Source of the DNA: Clostridia bacterium
GTDB lineage: Bacteria > Bacillota > Clostridia > Christensenellales > UBA1242
Reading direction: 5' to 3'
DNA length: 45,175 nucleotides
Assembly: GCA_017537515.1 (NCBI GenBank)
Contig: JAFYKO010000082.1
Span: 1-45,175, forward strand
Below are positions 25,809-34,505 of this stretch, piece by piece. How positions within the stretch are numbered: position 1 is the stretch's first letter; every line of letters starts with the position of its first letter. The notes beneath the pieces are model-generated. The model was not told the DNA's origin. It was given only the letters and a program-made list of their open reading frames with translations, and ran no database searches. Position numbers and translations under genes: made by a program.

Positions 25809-27098
25809 TTATTTTTTATCTTGAGTGTCAGAGTTTGAAGAGCCTTTTGATTTTTTGCTCTTAGTTTTCTTTTCTTTTGGTTTTTCCTCTTGCACGCTTT
25901 CTGGTTCTGCTGGGTTTGTTTCCACAACCTCGCTTTCAGCACTAGCTTCTTTGTCGTCAACCTTTTTCTTGCGTTTAAGAGGGTTGACAACCATTTTTTG
26001 ACGTTCTTGTTCGATGCTCCAATCTTGCCAAGCTTTGTTGATTTTCTTTTTAATTCTTTTTCGTTTTGTGCTGTCTATGAAATAGGTCCAATAAGCAACT
26101 GGGTCATCGTCAAACTCTTGAGAGACTCGTGCAATATCTTGATACCTATCAACTTCTTTTTCTTTTCCGTTTTTGAGGTAGCCCCATAAGAATTCACGTA
26201 CTTCCCGCCTATCTGCTGGCTCGGAAGTGGCATAGAACCACACTTTGTCGGCAAGCTCCATATCAAGTCCAATGTTTGCCTTAATACTCTCGTCGCTGTC
26301 AAAACGTATAAGCCGACGAAGAACACGTTTTTCAACAAGGATTCTGCTTATTTGTTCAATAATTGAGAAGAGGATACAGAGGGTAAGAATTGCAAGCGGT
26401 GCAACCACAAGGGCAATCATACCCGTAGGGGTTGCCACGAAACTGAAGAAGCCTCGAATAAATGGAGCTGTGTAGATGTATTTTCCTACAACATAATCTT
26501 CGCAGATATAATTCGTTTCTGGTCCGCCGTTGGTTGGGTTGCCCGGGGTTCCGTCGCCCTGAGTTTCATAGAAGAGTGTCCCATCGGATTTGATGAAGAC
26601 ATTGACAATCCTATGGAAATAAAGTCTGTCTGCACGTGCGTTTATTTCGTCAACGGTTTTTCTATCGCCGGTGCGTTCTTCGGCCCTCAAGGTTTTGTAG
26701 GTGCTTGAATCAAATGGAGTCTTTTCTTTTGTGTCTCTGTCATAAGATTGGATAAGCGTTAGTTCTGCTTGAAGTTCAGACTTTGCCCCGTCGCACGCAC
26801 TGTCGTAATAATAATAGAAACCAATAATATCTCCCGCCCTAAGTTCGCCCGCACTTGTTTTGCCAAGGAAGACAATGTCTTTGACTTTGAAGCCGGAGTT
26901 TGTCATACTGCCCGATTTTATACTGACCATAGAAACCCCAAAAATGCTTGGAACCTTGCCTGACTGCTTGTCTGCATAAATTGCAAAACAGCACAAAAGG
27001 CACATTATGATAATAGGATAAAATAGGATATCTCCAATAATTCCTAGGATTGAATATATATTATGTTTTCTTTTTCCACTTTCTATATTTTTAGCCAT
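25809..27098 (-). CDS. SipW-type signal peptidase I with cytosolic C-terminal extension (A)
   Basis: 429 aa from the ATG chosen here. A membrane helix at about 17-41, catalytic Ser64 in SIKSGSMTNSG, His162 in YFHRIVNVF, then GDGTPGNP, and a second helix region at about 219-250. A cytosolic tail of about 175 residues follows, ending in a Lys/Glu-rich low-complexity segment. It heads the operon with signal peptidase B, the glmU-like gene, pth and mfd. SipW enzymes process specialised exported proteins; the giant lipoprotein itself should use signal peptidase II. The upstream GTG/ATG extension to 27116 overlaps the promoter, so the ATG at 27098 is used. No Shine-Dalgarno is present. Confidence 0.86.
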   Translation of the reverse strand: MAKNIESGKRKHNIYSILGIIGDILFYPIIIMCLLCCFAIYADKQSGKVPSIFGVSMVSIKSGSMTNSGFKVKDIVFLGKTSAGELRAGDIIGFYYYYDSACDGAKSELQAELTLIQSYDRDTKEKTPFDSSTYKTLRAEERTGDRKTVDEINARADRLYFHRIVNVFIKSDGTLFYETQGDGTPGNPTNGGPETNYICEDYVVGKYIYTAPFIRGFFSFVATPTGMIALVVAPLAILTLCILFSIIEQISRILVEKRVLRRLIRFDSDESIKANIGLDMELADKVWFYATSEPADRREVREFLWGYLKNGKEKEVDRYQDIARVSQEFDDDPVAYWTYFIDSTKRKRIKKKINKAWQDWSIEQERQKMVVNPLKRKKKVDDKEASAESEVVETNPAEPESVQEEKPKEKKTKSKKSKGSSNSDTQDKK

Positions 27099-27104
27099 AA
27101 TTAT

Positions 27105-27134
27105 ATTATGCCACAAATAACAAAAAAAAGTAAA
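27105..27134 (-). promoter_or_regulatory. Leaderless-type promoter of the signal peptidase-pth-mfd operon
   Basis: Minus-strand TTTACT (27129-27134), 18 nt ending in TGG, then CATAAT (27105-27110), and exactly 6 nt to the ATG at 27098. The block TTATTTGTGG plus -10 region through ATG is nearly identical to that of the TPR gene at 31652. Confidence 0.6.
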
Positions 27135-27158
27135 GCGTTTTTTTACTTTTTTTTTAAT
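27123..27158. terminator. AT-only bidirectional terminator-like hairpin after helD
   Basis: AAAGTAAA and TTTACTTT arms flank a short centre and are bounded by A and T runs, so it could act in either direction. It lies downstream of helD. The arms contain the -35-like hexamer of the next operon. Confidence 0.5.
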
Positions 27159-27264
27159 TTTTTATGCAATTTTATGATTTTTGGGCTTTTTTGCCAAGGT
27201 TTTATTGAGTTTTATTGCCAAAAATGTATACTTTAAACAACCTCCAGCCATAAAAACCTAAAAA

Positions 27265-29268
27265 TTATTTCAAATCAAAAAGGAATAATTTATGCAATGC
27301 CCTTGTGCAAGCAATATATTTTGTGTTTTTGTATAGATAATCTTTGGCAATGTCTTTGTTTTCGACAAAAATAACTGCATCAAATTCGAGGCCTTTTGAA
27401 AAACAAGTTGGAATAACAGATATTTTCGAATTGTTTTCCCCGCTACTTTCATCAATAATTTCAAGCCTTATTTTGTCTTGAAGTTCGCCAAAAATTTTGA
27501 GGCCATCGGCTATGGTTGGCGTAATAATTGCTATTTTGCTGTATTTTTCAGTTAGGCTATTTATTTTTTCAAGCAATTCTTTTTTGGATTTTATTTTTTC
27601 AACCTCTTCGCCCTCACGATTGAAATTGTTGACATTTTGAAGGTTGATTATTTCTTGATTGTGTCTTGCAATTTGAACCGTACTGCGATAGGTTGTTGCA
27701 AGTTTAAAGAGTTTTGTGTTGCCTATAAGTTCGCATAAGTTGTTAAGGTATGTGTGGTCGAGGTGTTTTTCAAATGTTTGATAGATATCCCCAAGGATTG
27801 TTTTGTTTGCTGGATAGATTTTGCACAAAAGCGACATTGCAACAGGTGAATAGTCTTGCATTTCGTCAATTATGATATGCTTAAAACTCTTGTCGGTTTC
27901 AACCCCAAGAATAAAGTCTTTGACATACAACAGTCCTGCAACATCTTCGTAACCCACAAAAACTGTGTTTGCCTTGCCCTTAACGCACCTAAACGGCAAA
28001 CCTATTGCCGAAAGGAAATCGGCGTAAATGTCGACAATGTTTGTGTTTTCAAGCATAGAATAAAGAACTTGTTTGACTCTTTTGAAAACCGGTTTTTCTT
28101 CTTTTTTGGAAACATCTAAGCGGTCTACGACATAATCCGCAATCCATTCAATACGTGTTGCGGGGGCTTTGTTTGCATAGTTCTCACTGTAAAGTCTGTT
28201 TATCTCCTCCGCACTGACTGTGCCGTTTGTTATCTTTATGTCTTGTGCCTTAAACGAGAGTTTTGCAAGGTTGTCAAGATATGTTTTAAGATTTTCAAAA
28301 AACTCAAAACTTCCCTTGTAGGCAACTTCGCTTGCTCTGTCTTTATCCCCAAGAAGAAGCGCTTCAATCATCTGACTTTTTGGTTCAAACCTTGCAATGC
28401 CTTGAAGTTCTGAGGATGCAATTTCATCAAATGTAATTTTCGGCGTATTTTCTTCGCCAAGTTCTGGAAGGACATCGCTTATATAATCCGAAAATAAACT
28501 GCTTGGGCTTACCACAAGAATATCTTTTGCTTTTATCTTGTTTTTGTATAAAAGGTAGGCAATTCTATGAAGTGCGATTGAGGTTTTTCCGCTTCCCGCA
28601 ACACCTTGAACAATCACATTTTCGCCTTCTTCCGCACGAATAATCTTGTTTTGTTCTGCTTGAATGGTTGCAACAATGTTTCGCATTTTGCTGTCCGCAT
28701 CCCCGCCAAGTGTTTCTCTTAAAATTTCATCGCCAATTGTAAGGTTTGAATCAAATGCGTATACCAGTTTTTTGTGGTCGGCTTTGTACTGGCGTTTGAT
28801 TGTTATCTTTCCTTCAAACGTTTGCCCTTCTGCAACGTACGACGAATTGCCGAGTTCAAAGTCATAATACATAGATGACAAAGGTGCTCGCCAGTCCAAA
28901 ACAAGAGGGATTTCAATTCCTGCTTTGAACACGTGAGATATGCCGATATAATATGCATATGGCTTTGTTTCGTCGTCGCATTGAAAATCTATTCTTCCAA
29001 AATATGCAGACTCTCTTTGACGTTCAAGAAGTGCTTTTGTGGATGTTAGTTCCAAAAACTTGAGTTGAATTTGCTCCATCAAATTTCTTTGAGTTGCAAT
29101 TTCTTCTGCGTCCATTTCATAATACGAGTCAGCCATAAATTTGCTGAGTTCTCTTATCTCTTTTTCGCCTTGATAAATTGCGTTGTTGATTCTTTCCAAC
29201 GCTTTTTCAATGGTGTCAACTGTACCATTAAGGTACCTTTCTTCGCTTTTAAAATCTTCCTTATTCAT
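27265..29268 (-). CDS. helD: HelD-type RNA polymerase recycling helicase
   Basis: 667 aa. The N-terminal coiled-coil arm (residues 1-95) is followed by the HelD signature YIGISHVFKAGIEIPLVLDWRAPLSS, then a UvrD-like superfamily 1 ATPase with Walker A GVAGSGKTSIALHR (about 222-235), LIIDEMQDYSPV-type Walker B (IIIDEMQD), and a C-terminal half ending in YIACTRALHKL. HelD in Gram-positives frees stalled or dormant RNA polymerase from nucleic acid using ATP. It is a single-gene unit with GAGGAA before the ATG. Confidence 0.93.
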   Translation of the reverse strand: MNKEDFKSEERYLNGTVDTIEKALERINNAIYQGEKEIRELSKFMADSYYEMDAEEIATQRNLMEQIQLKFLELTSTKALLERQRESAYFGRIDFQCDDETKPYAYYIGISHVFKAGIEIPLVLDWRAPLSSMYYDFELGNSSYVAEGQTFEGKITIKRQYKADHKKLVYAFDSNLTIGDEILRETLGGDADSKMRNIVATIQAEQNKIIRAEEGENVIVQGVAGSGKTSIALHRIAYLLYKNKIKAKDILVVSPSSLFSDYISDVLPELGEENTPKITFDEIASSELQGIARFEPKSQMIEALLLGDKDRASEVAYKGSFEFFENLKTYLDNLAKLSFKAQDIKITNGTVSAEEINRLYSENYANKAPATRIEWIADYVVDRLDVSKKEEKPVFKRVKQVLYSMLENTNIVDIYADFLSAIGLPFRCVKGKANTVFVGYEDVAGLLYVKDFILGVETDKSFKHIIIDEMQDYSPVAMSLLCKIYPANKTILGDIYQTFEKHLDHTYLNNLCELIGNTKLFKLATTYRSTVQIARHNQEIINLQNVNNFNREGEEVEKIKSKKELLEKINSLTEKYSKIAIITPTIADGLKIFGELQDKIRLEIIDESSGENNSKISVIPTCFSKGLEFDAVIFVENKDIAKDYLYKNTKYIACTRALHKLFLFDLK

Positions 29269-29310
29269 TTTTCCTCGTTTGCTAAAAAATATGATTATTG
29301 GTGTATTTTT

Positions 29311-29330
29311 CCTTTTAATTCAATAAAAGG
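29311..29330 (-). other. Hairpin upstream of helD
   Basis: CCTTTTA-6 nt-TAAAAGG is a perfect 7-bp stem. It lies between the lipoprotein terminator and the helD start. A possible promoter (TTGAAT, 18 nt, AATAAT at 29294-29323) overlaps it, so it may be a regulatory site or the remnant of a second terminator. Confidence 0.35.
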
Positions 29331-29351
29331 TTTTTGTCTTTACAAATATTA

Positions 29352-29378
29352 AAATTCGCAAAGAGTGTGTGCGAATTT
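29352..29378 (-). terminator. Terminator of the TPR-lipoprotein operon
   Basis: AAATTCGC and GCGAATTT form a perfect 8-bp stem with an 11-nt loop just after the lipoprotein stop at 29388, followed on the minus strand by TAATATTT. The T run is weak. Confidence 0.65.
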
Positions 29379-29387
29379 CAAAAATTA

Positions 29388-30635
29388 TTATCTGCCCGCA
29401 ACGGAGCAAGTTGTTTCAGTGTCTTTGAATTTGAATTGGTATGTTTTTGTGGTTGCAGAACGTTCTGCGTTTGTGATTTTTGTGAATGACTGTTCTTTGT
29501 CATTTTTGAATATGTCTTCTATGCTTTCAATCTTATGGCTTCCGTTTTTGTATTTGAGTTTACCATTTGAGCCACCGTTGTAAATAAGAAGTTCTGCAGT
29601 TGTAACTGTTGTGCCTTCTTTTGCGTTGTAGTTGGCCATTATATTTCCATCTTTAAGCATAAAGAATTCAAGTTTGTTTGATATTTGGTTTGTAATGACT
29701 TGTTCGCCCTTGAAAAATCCGGTGTCGTTGTAGGCCTTAATGTTTTTGTAAGTTCCGATAAGCTCAGAGCTTGAAAAGTCGTATTCATAGTTTTTGAGTG
29801 AGTTTGGGGTGAAGACGTAAGGCAAAGTGTTCATATCCGTACATTCAGAGAATGTGATAATTTTCCTAATTTTCCCCGTTGAAGAATCTGTTTTGAAGTT
29901 GACTTCTTTTTTGGCAAGGTTGCCATTTTGAAGTTGATATATAATAGTTATAACTTTCCCATCATCATCCCTCATTATTTCAAGATAATCACCCATTTCA
30001 ATAGAACCCGTCAACATTTCAGGGACTTCGGCTTGTGTTGGATAGACAAATTCAGAATAAACTTCAACTTGATAGTCGTTTGCTGGAGAGACTTTGTATT
30101 TAAGTGCAAGGCCCATACTTTTTATGATTGTCTCAACGCTTAGTTTGTCGGTTGTGTATCCTGGAGTCTTGACAACTGGTTGTGGAAGTGGTGAGTTTTG
30201 GTCAAGCGAATGAATGTTTGAGCTGTAATAATAAATATAAGCTTTTGAATTTGCGTTGTCGCTGTTTGTAAGTGAAAGAGTAAAGTCAGAAAGCGTTGTG
30301 GAAACGTTTGAAAGGTTGTAACTCCAAACCGCACGATTGTTGATTCTCATATCAAGAGCAGGCATTATGAACGTAAAGTTCTTGTTGATATTATTAATCA
30401 AATTCCAACCAAAAGTCAATTTTTGGCTTGCGTCAGTGTTAAGGCTTTGAGTGAACTCCGTCGAAAGATTTTCAAACGCCCTTACATCATCTGTAAATTC
30501 AATAACATTGTCATAGATGAGTTTTCCAGGTTCAAAACTTTGTGTTTTGAGTTTTATTTTTTCGCCTCCGCAACCCACAAGCAAGATGCACGGCAAAATT
30601 GCAAGTGCCAAGGCATATTTTATTATTTTTTTCAT
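29388..30635 (-). CDS. Lipoprotein of unknown function
   Basis: 415 aa. The signal peptide ends in the lipobox LLVGC (Cys22). The rest is polar, Asn/Thr-rich and beta-rich, without catalytic motifs I can recognise. AAGGAAGG precedes the ATG. It follows the TPR gene by 33 nt and ends at a terminator, so the two form a unit; one reading is a TPR scaffold inside paired with a lipoprotein outside, but nothing in the sequence proves interaction. Confidence 0.8.
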   Translation of the reverse strand: MKKIIKYALALAILPCILLVGCGGEKIKLKTQSFEPGKLIYDNVIEFTDDVRAFENLSTEFTQSLNTDASQKLTFGWNLINNINKNFTFIMPALDMRINNRAVWSYNLSNVSTTLSDFTLSLTNSDNANSKAYIYYYSSNIHSLDQNSPLPQPVVKTPGYTTDKLSVETIIKSMGLALKYKVSPANDYQVEVYSEFVYPTQAEVPEMLTGSIEMGDYLEIMRDDDGKVITIIYQLQNGNLAKKEVNFKTDSSTGKIRKIITFSECTDMNTLPYVFTPNSLKNYEYDFSSSELIGTYKNIKAYNDTGFFKGEQVITNQISNKLEFFMLKDGNIMANYNAKEGTTVTTAELLIYNGGSNGKLKYKNGSHKIESIEDIFKNDKEQSFTKITNAERSATTKTYQFKFKDTETTCSVAGR

Positions 30636-30668
30636 TTTTCCCTTCCTTAATTTTTTTTAAATATTTTA

Positions 30669-31652
30669 TTAAATCTTGCTAGTCAACTCTTTCAGTATTT
30701 TTTTAAGAACAACCCTTTCTTCTTCGTCAAGGGTTTTATCTTTTTCAAGCAGAACCAAAACAAAAAGGTTTTCTCTTGGGAGTGTCTTTGGAATTCCCTC
30801 TGTTTGGCAAAAGTTTGAGATTTCGTGTTTTGTCGGCTTTGTAAATCGGCTTAAGGCGGTTTTGTTCATTTCAATTTCGAGGCGACCAAGTTCGTGAGAA
30901 ATCAAGCTTTCGTCGTCGTATTGGAGGATGTTGGTTAGCGTTAAATAAGCCCCATAAAAATTCTTTTTCTTTTCGTAATACTCCGCTAAGTGGAAATAAA
31001 ACTCAATCATATGGGCTTTTGTGTAGGCAACTTCATAGCATTCATACAAAGCGTTTTTGTATTTCTCAAGGTTTTTGTCTTTCAACATTTCGGCTTTAAG
31101 CATAAGCGAATCAAAGTTGCAAGGGTTGAGCTTCAAGGCTTCTGCAACTGCCTTCTCTGCGTCTTGTTTTCTTCCCATTTGAAGGTAAATCTCTGCTTTT
31201 AAGTTGAGGTAATACGGGCGACGAGACAAGATGTAGCCTTCTTCTTTTTTTGTTTTGAGGTTCTTTTTAAAAATAATCTCTGCTTCGAGAATTGTGGAAG
31301 TGTAATACACAGTTTTTGAAAGGTTTTTGGGATGTGCGTAAACCTCCACTGCGTCAATAACCTCCAAAAGTTCAAGAGCTTTTTCAAATTTTCCTTCATA
31401 AACAAATGCATCAATTTTGTTTAAGAGTCTGTCGGGGTTGATGACATCGCTTTCGTTGAGGCCGTTTTCCAAAAGTATGTTGTAAAGCGTCACACCTAGG
31501 AGTGCGACATCATCTGCATCGGCCCCGTTTTCACGAAGGCGATGGATTGATGAAATCAACATTTCTTTGTCAACACCCACTTGTCCGGTCAATTTTTCGA
31601 GGACTTTTTCAACCTCGCTTTTGTTTTGGATAGATTCTTTTTTGTTTTTCAT
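30669..31652 (-). CDS. TPR-repeat cytosolic protein
   Basis: 327 aa, helical, no signal peptide. TPR-like units are visible at about residues 130-250: NLKAEIYLQMGRKQDAEKAV, SLMLKAEML and FYFHLAEYYEKKKNFYGAYL. TPR arrays mediate protein contacts; the partner is unknown. The frame is open to 31679, but that extension covers the promoter. The ATG at 31652 lacks a Shine-Dalgarno and lies exactly 6 nt after a TATTAT box, suggesting leaderless translation. Confidence 0.8.
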   Translation of the reverse strand: MKNKKESIQNKSEVEKVLEKLTGQVGVDKEMLISSIHRLRENGADADDVALLGVTLYNILLENGLNESDVINPDRLLNKIDAFVYEGKFEKALELLEVIDAVEVYAHPKNLSKTVYYTSTILEAEIIFKKNLKTKKEEGYILSRRPYYLNLKAEIYLQMGRKQDAEKAVAEALKLNPCNFDSLMLKAEMLKDKNLEKYKNALYECYEVAYTKAHMIEFYFHLAEYYEKKKNFYGAYLTLTNILQYDDESLISHELGRLEIEMNKTALSRFTKPTKHEISNFCQTEGIPKTLPRENLFVLVLLEKDKTLDEEERVVLKKILKELTSKI

Positions 31653-31658
31653 AACTAT

Positions 31659-31687
31659 ATAATACCACAAATAAACCAAAACTACAA
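31659..31687 (-). promoter_or_regulatory. Leaderless-type promoter of the TPR-lipoprotein operon
   Basis: Minus-strand TTGTAG (31682-31687), 17 nt ending in TGG, TATTAT (31659-31664), then 6 nt to the ATG. The inverted repeat ACCACAA (31664-31670) / TTGTGGT (31702-31708) spans the promoter and could be an operator. Confidence 0.62.
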
Positions 31688-31777
31688 CGAATTTTTTTGT
31701 TTTGTGGTTTTTTTTTGAATTTCCCCATCAAAATTTGCGAAAAAATAAAAAATAAGCAATAAAAACGAAAAAAATAG

Positions 31778-31807
31778 TTGATTATTTATTTTAAAATGTG
31801 TTATCAT
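31778..31807 (+). promoter_or_regulatory. Leaderless-type promoter of gpmI
   Basis: TTGATT (31778-31783), 18 nt ending in TGT, TATCAT (31802-31807), then AAAAAT and the ATG at 31814. It is divergent from the TPR promoter across about 90 bp of AT-rich DNA. Confidence 0.6.
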
Positions 31808-31813
31808 AAAAAT

Positions 31814-33313
31814 ATGATAGTATTAGTAGTTATGGACGGAGTGGGGCTCCGCAAGAATAAAGAGTTTAATGCAGTTAAACTCGCAAATACCCCAAATCTT
31901 AAAAAATTTAAATGGCATTACCCTTACACCACCCTAAAAGCCAGCGGAAATGCAGTTGGGCTTTCTGAGGGAGTTATAGGTAACAGTGAAGCCGGACACC
32001 TCACAATCGGTTGTGGGCGTCCAATCAAACAACCACTTGAAATTATTAACTCTGCAATCGCAGATGGCTCATTCAAGAAAAATGAAGCACTTCTTGGAGC
32101 AATTTCTCACGCAAAAGAAAACGGAAGTGCTTTGCACATAGTCTCTATGCTTTCAACTGGAAGTGTTCACAGCAGTTTTGAGCAAACAAAAGCGACAATC
32201 AATCTCGCAATCGCACACAAAACCCCGCACATTTACCTCCACTGCATTTTGGACGGAAGAGACAGCGAAATCAACGCCGGCATTGACTCTGTGAGAGAAC
32301 TTTTGGCAACTTATGCAAACACCTCTTGCAGAATTTCAAGCATAATCGGACGTGCGTATGCAATGGACAGAGAGGAAAACTGGGAACGCACAGAAAAGGC
32401 GTACAACCTCTTTGCCCGTGGCCGAGGAAAAAGAACTGAAAATCCAGTCGCTGTGCTTCAAGCAAGTTATTCTCGTGGGGTTTATGACGAGTTTGTTGAA
32501 CCAATCAAGGTTGCGGGCGGAATGGCCATAAAATGCAACGATAGTGTCATTTTCACAAACCTTAGAAAAGACCGCTCTCGCCAGCTTCTTGCGCCGTTTT
32601 TATTTGATGACTTCGACAAGTTTGAAACAACTTATCTTAACAATATGTATATAGCTTCATTTGTTGAGTACGACGACGACTTTGCACCTTATGTCAATGT
32701 TGCTTTTGACACAGAGACTCCGCAAAACACCCTCGGAGGCGTTATATCGCATTATGGACGCAATCAAATCCGCATAACCGAAACAACCAAGTTCCCGCAC
32801 GTAACTTATTATTTTAATGGCGGAATTGACGAACCTTACGCCGGAGAATCAAGGGTTATGGTGCCTACAATGAATGAAATAAACTTTGCAAAAGCCCCAA
32901 AAATGAGAGCGGGCGAAATAACTCTTCAAACCCTTGAAGCAATTTCTTCAAATATGTACGACTTCATTCTTGTCAACCTTTCAAACTGCGATATGGTTGG
33001 CCACACTGCGGACCTCGACGCAACCATAACTGCTGTTGAAATGGTCGATAAGTGCGTTGGAGCAATCGCAGAGGCAACAATTAAGGCTGGTGGTGAATGC
33101 ATTGTTACATCAGACCACGGAAACGCCGAAGAACTTTTGGAAAACGGAAGACCAAAAACCTCACACACCACAAACCCTGTTCCGCTTTTCCTTGTAACCA
33201 AAAAACGCAGAAAACTTAAAAAAGGGCTTGGGCTTTCAAGCATTGCTCCGACAATTCTTGAAATGCTTGGGCTCCCAATCCCAGAGGAAATGGACGAAAG
33301 TCTGCTTAAATAA
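31814..33313 (+). CDS. gpmI: 2,3-bisphosphoglycerate-independent phosphoglycerate mutase
   Basis: 499 aa. The N-terminus MIVLVVMDGVG carries metal-binding Asp8, and GNSEAGHLTIGCGR contains the phosphorylated catalytic serine (Ser58). RGRGKRT, the NLSNCDMVGHT motif and TSDHGNAEEL complete the alkaline-phosphatase-fold metal sites. It interconverts 3- and 2-phosphoglycerate in glycolysis using manganese. The frame begins upstream at 31778, but the true N-terminus is clear from the MDGVG motif. It is followed by gap in the same direction, a small glycolytic operon. Confidence 0.96.
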   Translation: MIVLVVMDGVGLRKNKEFNAVKLANTPNLKKFKWHYPYTTLKASGNAVGLSEGVIGNSEAGHLTIGCGRPIKQPLEIINSAIADGSFKKNEALLGAISHAKENGSALHIVSMLSTGSVHSSFEQTKATINLAIAHKTPHIYLHCILDGRDSEINAGIDSVRELLATYANTSCRISSIIGRAYAMDREENWERTEKAYNLFARGRGKRTENPVAVLQASYSRGVYDEFVEPIKVAGGMAIKCNDSVIFTNLRKDRSRQLLAPFLFDDFDKFETTYLNNMYIASFVEYDDDFAPYVNVAFDTETPQNTLGGVISHYGRNQIRITETTKFPHVTYYFNGGIDEPYAGESRVMVPTMNEINFAKAPKMRAGEITLQTLEAISSNMYDFILVNLSNCDMVGHTADLDATITAVEMVDKCVGAIAEATIKAGGECIVTSDHGNAEELLENGRPKTSHTTNPVPLFLVTKKRRKLKKGLGLSSIAPTILEMLGLPIPEEMDESLLK

Positions 33314-33432
33314 CTTTCGCCTCGCTACGCTAAGCAAGAATATTCCTCGGCGGTGGTTCGGGCAGAATAAAGCACAAAAAATCACACATACTATTTTTGA
33401 AGAAGCGGAATAATATAATAAAAGGAAACAAT

Positions 33433-34452
33433 ATGAAAAAAATTAAAGTTGGAATCAATGGATTCGGAAGAATCGGCAGAATACTGCTTCGCATAATCAG
33501 TGAACGCCCGAATATGGAGGTTGTCGCAATCAACAATCCGGGCCTAGTGCCAGAGTATGCAAAATACAACTTCACACACGACACAATTCACGGTAGGTTT
33601 AAGGGCAAATGCGAAGTCAAAAACGGGGATTTAGTTGTCAACGGAAAAAGAATCAAAATTCTTGGCGGACAAACCCCAAACGACATTCCTTGGAATGAAT
33701 ATGGCGTGGATTATGTCTTTGACGCAACCGGAAAGTTTAAGTCAAAAGCAGAACTCCAGGGCCATCTTGAAAACGGGGCAAAAAAGGTTGTCCTAACCGC
33801 TCCCGGAGATAGTGATATTCCTATGTTTGTTTATGGCGTCAACCACGACACCTACACGCAAGATATGGACATAGTTTCAAACGCAAGTTGCACAACAAAC
33901 TGCCTTGCACCTCTCACAAAAGTTATTGACGACGCTTTCGGCATTGAAGAGGCCCTAATGACAACCGTCCATTCTGCAACAAGTTCTCAAAAGGTTGTCG
34001 ACAGTTCAAGCAAAAAGGATTATCGTGGCGGTCGTGCCGCAAGCTACAATATCATCCCTTCGGCAACGGGGGCGGCAAAAGCAGTTGGGGTTGTAATTCC
34101 TCACCTAAAAGGCAAAATCACTGGTATGAGTTTCAGAGTGCCAACGCTTAATGTAAGTGTTGTTGACTTAACCGCAAAACTTAAAAAACCAACGGACTAT
34201 GACAAAATAGTCAGCGTTATGAAAAAAGCAGAAAAAGGTGCGTTTAATGGAATTATCGGAACAACCGACGAACCCGCAGTTTCTTCTGATTTTATCAGTG
34301 AACCTCGCACTTGTATGTTTGATATCACTGCGGGGATTATGCTTTCGCCAACGTTTGTAAAGCTTGTTGCGTGGTATGACAACGAGTGGGGTTATTCTGA
34401 AATGACAATCAAAATGCTGGAACATATCCACTCAGTTTCTGCCAAAAAATAA
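33433..34452 (+). CDS. gap: Glyceraldehyde-3-phosphate dehydrogenase
   Basis: 339 aa. The NAD-binding start KVGINGFGRIGR and the active-site motif SNASCTTNCLAPL with Cys153 are diagnostic; WYDNEWGYSEM ends the catalytic domain. It oxidises glyceraldehyde 3-phosphate in glycolysis. AAAGGAAA precedes the ATG at 33433; an in-frame ATG at 33397 would add 12 residues and lacks support. It lies 119 nt after gpmI and ends at a strong terminator. Confidence 0.97.
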   Translation: MKKIKVGINGFGRIGRILLRIISERPNMEVVAINNPGLVPEYAKYNFTHDTIHGRFKGKCEVKNGDLVVNGKRIKILGGQTPNDIPWNEYGVDYVFDATGKFKSKAELQGHLENGAKKVVLTAPGDSDIPMFVYGVNHDTYTQDMDIVSNASCTTNCLAPLTKVIDDAFGIEEALMTTVHSATSSQKVVDSSSKKDYRGGRAASYNIIPSATGAAKAVGVVIPHLKGKITGMSFRVPTLNVSVVDLTAKLKKPTDYDKIVSVMKKAEKGAFNGIIGTTDEPAVSSDFISEPRTCMFDITAGIMLSPTFVKLVAWYDNEWGYSEMTIKMLEHIHSVSAKK

Positions 34453-34483
34453 AAAACACCCCTCAAAAAAGAGGTATGAAAAC

Positions 34484-34505
34484 GCCAAAAATCTTGGCTT
34501 TTTTT
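34484..34505. terminator. Terminator between convergent gap and HIT genes
   Basis: GCCAA (34484-34488) and TTGGC (34494-34498) form a stem followed by seven T on the plus strand, terminating gap. A second short CCTC/GAGG stem precedes it. On the minus strand it follows the HIT stop but with a poorer T run. Confidence 0.8.

Noticed and set aside
27150..27255. 29-codon minus-strand ORF between helD and the signal peptidase gene
   Set aside because: No ribosome binding site, no promoter, Lys/Asn-rich composition expected of AT-rich spacer.
33314..33370. Slightly GC-richer stretch in the gpmI-gap spacer as a decayed palindromic element
   Set aside because: I could not pair its CGCC/GGCG parts into a convincing stem, and it lacks the GGGCGGG arms.
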